Assembly (NCBI GenBank): GCA_003022685.1
Contig: PXSV01000169.1
Span: 1 to 7,638, forward strand
Direction of reading: 5' to 3'
Length of the DNA stretch: 7,638 nucleotides
Source of the DNA: Halobacteriales archaeon SW_9_67_24
GTDB taxonomy: Archaea; Halobacteriota; Halobacteria; Halobacteriales; Halococcaceae
Shown here in pieces: positions 1 to 5,383 of the stretch (the first letter of the stretch is position 1; each line of letters opens with the position of its first letter). The notes beneath the pieces were generated by a model. It was not told the DNA's origin. It worked only from the letters and a program-made list of their open reading frames with translations, and made no database searches. The position numbers and the translations under genes are program-made.

Positions 1-128
1 GTAACCCGTGATTGACTCATCGTTCGTTCGTAGCGACCAGTTCTACTAAGCTCTTGTTGCTCGTGACACCGCTTACCTGTTCCGTCCCATCGATTGTAAC
101 GATACTACGATTGTTATAGAACTGGACG

Positions 129-152
129 GCCGGAGTATCGTCCGGCGTTTTT
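129..152 (+). terminator. Hairpin plus T-tract terminator
   Basis: A perfect 6-bp inverted repeat, GCCGGA (129-134) and TCCGGC (141-146), encloses a 6-base loop and is followed by G and five T (148-152). This is the layout of an intrinsic terminator read on the plus strand. Archaea mostly need only the T-rich tract, so the hairpin may be incidental. No plus-strand gene is visible in the 128 bases before it, so it would end a transcript from upstream of the window or a short RNA. Confidence 0.5.
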
Positions 153-492
153 CGCACAACCACATCCGAACAGCAGGTTTCTCTCGGGCCCCCGAATGTG
201 AGTCCTCACTTCTACTGTGGCAGTCGTTGGGGAGCGTGGGTGTTGCCCAGAACCCTTACACCGAGGTCTGTCGCAATCGCACTGCCGTAATCCTCTGCAA
301 TCAAACCACTGTGTAATCTAAGGGAGGGAAACCTCGGACCCGGTTCATGACGTTTCGAGCGACGTTGGTCCATCTCCGACTCGTACGCCGGAGGGCAGTG
401 CTCCGACGAGATCGGCGCTCGACGGACCGTTGGTGGAATCAGCGATCGGTATCGAGGCTCGAAGCTTCGTGTCTCAACGAGAAGGCAACGAC

Positions 493-498
493 TTTACA
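493..498 (+). promoter_or_regulatory. TATA-like box of the lipoprotein operon
   Basis: TTTACA begins 27 nt before the ATG at 520, the spacing expected when a haloarchaeal gene is transcribed without a leader. There is no Shine-Dalgarno before this ATG, which fits. It would drive both lipoprotein genes. The box is degenerate, so the call is moderate. Confidence 0.45.
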
Positions 499-519
499 CG
501 GCGTAGCTGTCGTACACAC

Positions 520-1507
520 ATGAACCGCCTTGCCGCCGTCGGACTGGCGCTGCTGGTCGTTCTGGCGGGCTGTAACGCACTCGCCCCACAGCAGTCGTCG
601 AACGACACCGGTTTCCCAACCGTCCCCGACGGCAACCGCGGCTCCGGCGTTGCCGACGAGCACCGACGCCGGTGCGACCGCTCGATCGAGCACGACCGCT
701 GCGCCGACCGCAACCCCCGCCCCGGCTGGGTCGTCCGGCTCGAACGAGACCGACGCGAACGGGGAACTCCCGTCGGCCGCGACGGTGCGGACCGAGACGC
801 TAGCGGCCATCGACGCGGTCGACACCTATCGGGTTGTCGTGAACCAGACAACGCGGCTGTCCGGGAACGTCAACCGGACCACGAACGCCGTCTCCAACGG
901 GACGTTCGACCGCGACGCGCGCGAAGCCAGCCTGACCGTGACCCAGTCGGCGCTCGGGCGCACCGTCACGACCGAACGCTATCTCGTGAACGGGACGCTC
1001 TACGAGCGCAACCCGCAGTACGTCCAGCAGTACGACTCAGCGTGGATCAAGGCCGAGGTGCCGGACAACGGGTCGGCGTTCCGGGACTCGTTCGATACGC
1101 TCTCGCGCCAGCGCGCCATCCTGAACGCCTCGACGGTCACGCTCGCCGGGACCGAGACGGTCGACGGCACCACGACCTACCGGCTGAAAGCGTCCCCGAA
1201 CGCGACTCAGCTGACGGGGGCCGCCGGCTCGGTCCAGCGAGCGAACCTCGACATCGCAAACGTCTCGGCGACGTACTGGCTCGACGCCGAGACCGGGCTG
1301 CCGGTGCGCTCGACGATCGAACTCGCCGGCCAGCAGACGGCTCAGGGCCAGACGTTCGGCATCGATCAACGGCTTCGACTCGACTTCGACGGCTACGGGA
1401 CGCCGGTCTCGATCACGCTCCCGCCGGCGGCCGAGGGGGCCGTATCGGTCACAGGGAACGCGAGCGCCAACGGCAGCGAGACCCGAACAACAGCTCCGTC
1501 CGAGTGA
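520..1507 (+). CDS. Secreted lipoprotein, interrupted by an apparent +1 frameshift
   Basis: The ATG at 520 opens a typical lipoprotein signal peptide: Met-Asn-Arg, a hydrophobic core, then lipobox LAGC with the lipidated Cys at residue 18. The mature protein lies in the next frame (stop TGA at 1505-1507). That frame carries a Thr/Pro/Ala/Ser stalk (about 612-750), then a roughly 240-residue domain rich in NxT/NxS sequons. The span is 988 nt, not a multiple of three; removing one base near 611-617 gives 328 aa in one frame. The domain (alternating hydrophobic strands, 'TYRVVVNQT', 'ERYLVNGTLYER', a late 'YWLDAETGLPVRS') recalls LolA/LppX-like lipoprotein folds and haloarchaeal DUF lipoproteins; this is inference from pattern, not a confirmed family match. 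The frame that begins at 520 stays open to 1623 but becomes an Arg/Asp-rich shadow. An ATG at 530 is in frame with the body but yields a Trp/Arg/Ser-rich start lacking a signal, so I do not accept it. The protease lipoprotein follows after 3 nt, suggesting one operon. Confidence 0.75.
611..617 (+). other. Probable site of the +1 frameshift
   Basis: GTTTCCC, two short homopolymers. Before it the signal-peptide frame reads sensibly (…QQSSNDTG); after it only the next frame gives the expected stalk (SQPSPTATAAPALPTSTD). Deleting one T or C joins the two smoothly. The permissible zone is about 585-640, and this is the best single place in it. It could be a sequencing or assembly indel, a real inactivating mutation or, least likely, programmed slippage. 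Confidence 0.6.
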
Positions 1508-1510
1508 GCG

Positions 1511-2968
1511 ATGCGCGGCCGTTTCCTCGTCGTGATCGCCGTCCTGGTCGTCCTCGCCGGCTGTGGCTCGTCGCCTGGCGATCCCTCGACCGTCGGGACC
1601 GAGCGTGGAACGCTCTCGCCTGAACCGACGGCGGCCACCGCGACCACCGCCGACGTGGCCACGCCGACCACCGCGGCCGCACCAGCGCGGACGCCCACCT
1701 CGGCATCGACTACCGCCGCGCGGACCGCAACACGAACCTCGACGCCGGGACCGCCGTCGACGGCGACACCATCCCCGACGGCGACATCACCCTCGACGGC
1801 GGCTGATCCGTCAGCACCGCCACGATCACCGACCGCAGAGGACGCCTCGACCGCGGCGAACGGGTCGGGGATCGTCGTCGAGAACGGGTCGCTACCGGTC
1901 GATCCCGACCGCGTGTTCGACCGGGTGGCGTCGGTCCTCGGGACCGACGTCGCGCCGCCGTCGAGCGTGATCGTTCGCGAGGACCCCGAGAACTTCTCCG
2001 CGGGGTTCGGATCGGCGTCGGTACCGGACTTCTGGTCGCTCGTGGGCGTCACCCGGAGCGAGCCGAGGGGGTCCGTATCAGTGGTCGAGAACGGGTACAC
2101 GACGGCGCTCGGCGAGATCGTGCTCTACCCCGGCGCGGAGCCGAACGCGACGAGCGTCTCGTGGCTCCTCGCCCACGAATTCGTCCACTACGTCCAGGCC
2201 AGGGAGGGCCGCGTCGGCGACCTCCGGCGCGCGCTCGGGGCCACGTCGACGGACGATCAATTCGTCCAGCGCGCGGTGCTCGAAGGGAGCGCGGCCACCG
2301 CGACCGACGCCTACATCGACCGCCATCTGCCCGATTCGCGGTCGAATTCGGCGCTCTATCGGGCGATCGCGGCGGCGTACCCGGCCGGGAGCTACCAGCG
2401 CTACGCCAACGCCCAGTACGTCGAGGGCGTCGAGTACGTCCGCGAGCGGGTCGACGACCCCGCGGCCACGGACCAACTGTACGCGACCCCGCCGCGGACG
2501 AGCGAACAGGTCATCCACGGGCTGTCGCCGGGCGTCGAACCGGCCAAACCGCTCGCTGTCACGCTGCGCGCGAACGGATCCGAGTTCGCACCGGTCGGCC
2601 GGGACACGATGGGTGAGGCGTTCGTCCGCACCGTGCTCGCCAACGGCGTGAACGAGTCACGAGCGGCGGCGGCAGCCGCGGGGTGGGGTGCGGACCGACG
2701 GGTGATCGCCCGAACCGACGACGGCGACGCCGGCCATGCGTGGGCGCTGCGCTGGGACGACGCCGCGAACGCCAGCGAGTTCGTCGCCACGTTCCGGGCG
2801 TACCGGGACGGGGACGCCACGGGAGCCGACACCGCGATCCGCCTCACGCGCGTGAGCGACGAAACGGTCGTCGTCCTCGTCGGCGACCCCAGGTTCGTCG
2901 ATGCCGCCACGGCGAACGGCACGAACGACCGGGTAACAGTGATCATCAACACACAGAACTCCTCGTAA
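1511..2968 (+). CDS. Surface lipoprotein metalloprotease (HExxH, gluzincin-like)
   Basis: This 485-aa protein is exported and probably lipid-anchored: an N-terminal hydrophobic segment ends in lipobox LAGC with Cys18. Residues about 20-120 form a Thr/Pro/Ala/Ser stalk, likely a glycosylated spacer through the S-layer. The globular part (about 130-485) contains HEFVH at 222-226, the zinc-binding HExxH motif with Glu223 as catalytic base. It also has Glu258 in 'VLEGSAATATDAY', positioned like the third zinc ligand of gluzincins. Further conserved-looking motifs are SEQVIHG (331-337) and GWGADR (391-396), a combination I associate with secreted zinc-protease-like proteins; haloarchaeal surface proteins of the Hvo_1808 type may be related, but that is recollection. 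The ATG lies 3 nt after the previous stop (TGAGCGATG), with only a weak GAGTG before it, so translation is probably coupled to the upstream lipoprotein. Substrate unknown; cell-envelope protein turnover or nutrient proteolysis are guesses. Confidence 0.85.
   Translation: MRGRFLVVIAVLVVLAGCGSSPGDPSTVGTERGTLSPEPTAATATTADVATPTTAAAPARTPTSASTTAARTATRTSTPGPPSTATPSPTATSPSTAADPSAPPRSPTAEDASTAANGSGIVVENGSLPVDPDRVFDRVASVLGTDVAPPSSVIVREDPENFSAGFGSASVPDFWSLVGVTRSEPRGSVSVVENGYTTALGEIVLYPGAEPNATSVSWLLAHEFVHYVQAREGRVGDLRRALGATSTDDQFVQRAVLEGSAATATDAYIDRHLPDSRSNSALYRAIAAAYPAGSYQRYANAQYVEGVEYVRERVDDPAATDQLYATPPRTSEQVIHGLSPGVEPAKPLAVTLRANGSEFAPVGRDTMGEAFVRTVLANGVNESRAAAAAAGWGADRRVIARTDDGDAGHAWALRWDDAANASEFVATFRAYRDGDATGADTAIRLTRVSDETVVVLVGDPRFVDAATANGTNDRVTVIINTQNSS
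1757..1810 (+). repeat. 18-bp tandem repeat in the protease stalk
   Basis: Three degenerate 18-bp units lie in tandem: 1757-1774, 1775-1792 and 1793-1810. Each begins with (T/C)CGACGGCG and encodes a hexapeptide (STATPS, PTATSP, STAADP). The unit length is a multiple of three, so copy-number change would lengthen or shorten the stalk without breaking the frame. Confidence 0.65.
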
Positions 2969-3050
2969 CGGGCTGGAACACTCGATGCCGATTTCGGTCG
3001 ATGGGGATTCCGCTGGACGGACTCGCCGATCGAGTCGACAGTGGCGGTTC

Positions 3051-3055
3051 AAAAA
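3051..3055 (-). terminator. T5 tract after the rnhA operon
   Basis: Read on the minus strand, five T follow directly on the TAG stop of the rnhA operon protein. Short T-runs are enough for archaeal RNA polymerase to terminate. The two convergent operons are separated by only 87 bases (2969-3055), and I see no comparable T-run for the plus-strand transcript, which may read into the opposite gene. Confidence 0.5.
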
Positions 3056-3616
3056 CTACTGTTCGGATTCGGGACCGAAGCTGTGTGCGGCGTCAAGAGT
3101 AAGTGAAAGTGATTGCTCGATCGTCGATCGCTGCTCGGCCGATGGCCACGCATTACGGACGAAGTACTCCTCGCGGAACTCGCGGCGCTCGTCCGCGGTC
3201 GCGGTCCCGATCCGGCGGGCGTAGTGGTTGCTCATGAAGTCGGCGAATGCCCGCGCGTTCGCGGCGTGAACGTCACCGTGGCGCTCGGCGACGCGGGCGA
3301 CAACGCGGTCGTTGTGGGCCGCGACCCGTCGCCAGTCGTCAGGGTCGCCGGGTCCCGAGAGTCGGCGCTCGACCGCGCGATCGGTGTCCTCGATCCGTTC
3401 GGTTCGGACCGTTCCATCGTCGAGCCATTCCTTAGGGTAGCAGACGAGCACCGCGCTGGTGTCCCCCTCGCGGACGCGCGCGGTGAAGCCGTGGTCGGCG
3501 AGCACGGCTGCGCGTTCCTCGCGGCAGGCCTCGCGCTCGGCCTCGTCGGTCGCCGCGCGCGCGAGTCGGGTGAGGCGTTCGGCCTCGTCCGCGACCGCGG
3601 CGGGAAGCTCACCCAT
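3056..3616 (-). CDS. rnhA operon protein, haloarchaeal conserved protein of unknown function
   Basis: A 186-aa soluble acidic protein with no signal peptide or membrane segment. The N-terminal third (residues 5-45) is a charged Ala/Glu/Arg helix, possibly a coiled coil. It is followed by 'FTARVREGDTSAVLVCYPKEWLDDG' (44-68), 'RIEDTDRAVERRLSGPGDPDDW' (74-95), 'HGDVHAANARAFADFMSNHYAR' (113-134) and 'FREEYFVRNAWPS' (147-159). I recognise this layout as the haloarchaeal protein annotated 'rnhA operon protein' (I believe DUF7108). No catalytic motif is evident and no reaction can be assigned. The ATG at 3616 overlaps the end of rnhA by 8 nt, with GAGG about 9 nt upstream inside rnhA, so the two are probably translationally coupled. 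An in-frame ATG farther upstream (3799) would put extra residues inside the rnhA coding region and looks like shadow sequence. Context suggests a role accessory to RNase H, but that is inference only. Confidence 0.9.
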   Translation of the reverse strand: MGELPAAVADEAERLTRLARAATDEAEREACREERAAVLADHGFTARVREGDTSAVLVCYPKEWLDDGTVRTERIEDTDRAVERRLSGPGDPDDWRRVAAHNDRVVARVAERHGDVHAANARAFADFMSNHYARRIGTATADERREFREEYFVRNAWPSAEQRSTIEQSLSLTLDAAHSFGPESEQ

Positions 3617-4202
3617 CCTCGAACGCCTCGTTGGCGAGTTCGTCGGCACGATCGTTCGCCTCGCGCGGGACGTGTTCGATCGACCACTCGTCGAACCCGT
3701 CGAGGAGTTCGCGGGCCCGGACCCGGCGCTCGCGAAGCGCGGGGTCGTTGGTGTCCCACGCGCCTCGGACCTGTTCGACGACGAGTTGGGAGTCGCCACG
3801 GGCGTCGACGGTGTCGAAGTCGTACTCGCGCGCGGCGTCGAGCACCCGGAGCAGGGCCTCGTACTCCGCCCGATTGTTCGTGGTGTCGTCGATGCGCTCG
3901 CCGCCTTCCTCGACGATCCCCTCGCTCGTGACGATGATCCACCCGATCGCTGCCGGGCCAGGATTGCCGCGCGACGCGCCGTCGAAATAGCAGTGGGCGC
4001 GCCCGCCGGTCTCCCGGAGCAGCGCCGCGAGGCGAACGGGATCGGCTCCCTGGACGACGACTTTGCCCTCGTAGGCGACCGCGGTCGCGCCGTCGCGCTC
4101 GGCGCGCCAGCGTTCGTGATCGGTGTTGGCAGGTTCGATCGCCACGCCCGCGGTTTCGAGCCGTTCGCGGGCGTCCTCGGCGTCGCACTCGATGACCGGC
4201 AT
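3609..4202 (-). CDS. rnhA: Ribonuclease HI
   Basis: A 197-aa type 1 RNase H, which cleaves the RNA strand of RNA-DNA hybrids (R-loops, primers, misincorporated ribonucleotides). The catalytic domain spans about 70-195. It shows the family signatures FDGASRGNPGP (Asp74), TNNRAEYEAL (Glu113), RGDSQLVVEQ (Asp137) and NDRADELANEA (Asp187), the complete D-E-D-D metal-binding set. Residues 1-65 form the haloarchaeal N-terminal extension, beginning MPVIECD and containing 'NTDHERW', as I remember for Halobacterium RNase HI. That similarity supports the start at 4202 rather than the more upstream in-frame ATG at 4388, whose extra residues lie in the intergenic region and overlap the tfb start. A weak TATA-like GCTATCC lies 25-31 nt upstream. 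It is first in a two-gene unit and divergent from tfb. Nothing is missing or truncated. Confidence 0.97.
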   Translation of the reverse strand: MPVIECDAEDARERLETAGVAIEPANTDHERWRAERDGATAVAYEGKVVVQGADPVRLAALLRETGGRAHCYFDGASRGNPGPAAIGWIIVTSEGIVEEGGERIDDTTNNRAEYEALLRVLDAAREYDFDTVDARGDSQLVVEQVRGAWDTNDPALRERRVRARELLDGFDEWSIEHVPREANDRADELANEAFEDG

Positions 4203-4226
4203 TCGTCGGAACTCGCCGAGGGCGGC

Positions 4227-4233
4227 GGATAGC
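4227..4233 (-). promoter_or_regulatory. Weak TATA-like box for rnhA
   Basis: On the minus strand this reads GCTATCC, centred about 28 nt before the rnhA ATG, the position expected for a leaderless haloarchaeal transcript. The match is poor. The stronger AT-rich element at 4329-4336 reads CTTTTATA on the minus strand and could instead give rnhA a leader of about 100 nt. Confidence 0.3.
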
Positions 4234-4305
4234 GCTTCCGGTTGGAGCGAGGTGGTCCCCCTCGTCACCCGGCGTCGTCGATGGGGGAACGGTTCGCACC
4301 AAGGG

Positions 4306-4310
4306 TTTAT
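4306..4310 (+). promoter_or_regulatory. TATA-like box of tfb
   Basis: TTTAT sits 31-35 nt before the tfb ATG at 4341. With normal TATA-to-start spacing transcription would begin around 4332-4336, giving a leader of only a few bases. No Shine-Dalgarno precedes the ATG. Confidence 0.4.
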
Positions 4311-4328
4311 GTCCTCGTACGATACTAC

Positions 4329-4336
4329 TATAAAAG
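4329..4336 (+). promoter_or_regulatory. Consensus TATAAAAG element at the tfb start
   Basis: TATAAAAG is the best TATA-box match in the intergenic region, but it ends only 4 nt before the tfb ATG. As a plus-strand promoter it would start transcription about 15 codons inside tfb, where no in-frame alternative start exists. It may instead be a TBP/TFB-binding operator over the tfb start site (autoregulation), or serve the minus strand, where it reads CTTTTATA facing rnhA. The sequence alone does not decide. Confidence 0.4.
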
Positions 4337-4340
4337 TGCA

Positions 4341-5318
4341 ATGACACGGTCCACTCGTCAGCGGGAGCGGCAGGCCGAGACCGAACACGAGGCGGACGAA
4401 CGGGAAGGGGAGACGGAGGGGGTACGGAGCTGTCCCGAGTGTGATGCCGAGAACTTAGTCAAAAGCGCCGACCGCGGGGAACTGGTCTGTGACGACTGCG
4501 GCCTCGTCGTCGAGGAGGAGAACATCGATCCGGGCCCGGAGTGGCGCGCGTTCAACCACGCCGAACGCCAGCAGAAAAGTCGTGTGGGTGCGCCGACGAC
4601 CCAGACGATGCACGACAAGGGGCTGACGACGACCATCGACTGGAAGGACAAGGACGCCTACGGGCGATCGATCTCCTCGAAGAAACGCTCCCAGATGCAC
4701 CGGCTACGAAAGTGGCAGGAACGCATCCGGACGAAGGACGCCGGCGAACGCAACCTCCAGTTCGCGCTTTCGGAGATCGATCGGATGGCGAGCGCGCTCG
4801 GCGTCCCCCGCTCGGTACGCGAGGTCGCGTCGGTCATCTATCGGCGCGCACTCTCGGACGACCTCATCCGCGGGCGCTCGATCGAGGGCGTCGCCACTTC
4901 GGCACTGTACGCGGCCTGCCGGAAGGAGGGCATCCCCCGAAGCCTCGAAGAGATCTCCGAGGTATCGCGGGTGAACCGGAAGGAGATCGGCCGGACGTAT
5001 CGCTATATCTCCCAGGAACTCGGTCTCGAAATGCGTCCCGTCGATCCCAAGAAGTACGTCCCCCGCTTCTGTTCGGAACTCACCCTCTCCGAGGAGGTCC
5101 AGTCGAAGGCCAACGACATCATCGAGACCACCGCCGAGAAGGGGCTGCTCTCGGGGAAGTCCCCGACCGGGTACGCCGCCGCCGCGATCTACGCCGCCTC
5201 CCTGCTCTGTAACGAGAAGAAGACCCAGCGCGAGGTCGCAGACGTCGCGCAGGTGACTGAGGTCACCATCCGGAACCGGTATCAAGAGCAGATCGAGGCG
5301 ATGGGGATTCACGGGTAG
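4341..5318 (+). CDS. tfb: Transcription initiation factor B (TFB/TFIIB homologue)
   Basis: A 325-aa general transcription factor that binds the TBP-TATA complex and recruits archaeal RNA polymerase. The N-terminal zinc ribbon has CPEC at 31-34 and CDDC at 50-53. The B-finger/linker region follows ('PGPEWRAFNHAER' at 64-76; 'SRVGAPTTQTMHDKGLTTTIDWKDKD' at 80-105). Two cyclin-fold repeats come next (about 134-215 and 230-318), the second ending with the helix-turn-helix 'TQREVADVAQVTEVTIRNRY' that contacts the BRE. Length and ending (EAMGIHG) match full-length haloarchaeal TFBs. The start at 4341 gives the conserved MTRSTRQRER opening; the upstream in-frame ATG at 4242 adds only intergenic sequence. 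Haloarchaea usually carry several tfb paralogues, so no letter can be given. It is divergent from rnhA, a neighbourhood I also recall in Halobacterium. Confidence 0.98.
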   Translation: MTRSTRQRERQAETEHEADEREGETEGVRSCPECDAENLVKSADRGELVCDDCGLVVEEENIDPGPEWRAFNHAERQQKSRVGAPTTQTMHDKGLTTTIDWKDKDAYGRSISSKKRSQMHRLRKWQERIRTKDAGERNLQFALSEIDRMASALGVPRSVREVASVIYRRALSDDLIRGRSIEGVATSALYAACRKEGIPRSLEEISEVSRVNRKEIGRTYRYISQELGLEMRPVDPKKYVPRFCSELTLSEEVQSKANDIIETTAEKGLLSGKSPTGYAAAAIYAASLLCNEKKTQREVADVAQVTEVTIRNRYQEQIEAMGIHG

Positions 5319-5352
5319 GCCGACCGCGAACAGTTTCGCCAGACGGCGGGGG

Positions 5353-5357
5353 TTTAA
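5353..5357 (+). promoter_or_regulatory. TATA-like box of nreA
   Basis: TTTAA (in GGTTTAAG) lies 27-31 nt before the nreA ATG at 5384, with no Shine-Dalgarno between them, so nreA probably has its own leaderless or near-leaderless transcript. The gap after tfb is 65 bases. Confidence 0.5.
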
Positions 5358-5383
5358 GCCGGTGCGGACCCTCCATTCTACTG

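Larger units (their letters stand above)
1..519. other. Gene-free, lower-GC upstream region
   Basis: No reading frame here looks like a real protein. All three plus-strand frames have stops within the first 50 bases and the minus strand is also broken often. The first 340 bases are clearly poorer in GC than the downstream genes. The stretch holds a hairpin followed by five T at 129-152, a direct repeat CGATTGT at 91-97 and 108-114, and a TATA-like GTTATAG nearby. No tRNA, rRNA or CRISPR structure is visible. It may be the decayed end of an upstream unit, an untranslated leader or a small RNA locus; the sequence does not decide. Confidence 0.6.

Noticed and set aside
99..108. ACGATACTAC occurs here and again at 4319-4328 before tfb, both near TATA-like sequence.
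   Set aside because: A rough count suggests tens of shared 10-mers by chance in a window of this size, so a single pair is not evidence of a common operator.
320..355. GGTTCATGAC resembles a tRNA T-arm sequence.
   Set aside because: No matching T-stem, anticodon arm or acceptor stem can be formed around it.
347..523. A 58-codon plus-strand frame whose TGA overlaps the lipoprotein ATG (ATGA).
   Set aside because: The overlap looks like translational coupling, but the peptide is Arg/Leu/Trp-rich like out-of-frame reading of GC-rich DNA, and no domain or conserved motif is visible.
643..1623. Long open frame continuing from the signal peptide frame past the next gene start.
   Set aside because: It reads as Arg/Asp/Gly repeats with no domain, while the neighbouring frame gives a sensible lipoprotein. 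Long open shadow frames are normal at this GC content.
1393..2100. 235-codon minus-strand frame over the two lipoprotein genes, Val/Ala/Gly-rich.
   Set aside because: Antisense shadow of the Thr/Pro stalk; it crosses the junction of two genes that are well supported on the other strand.
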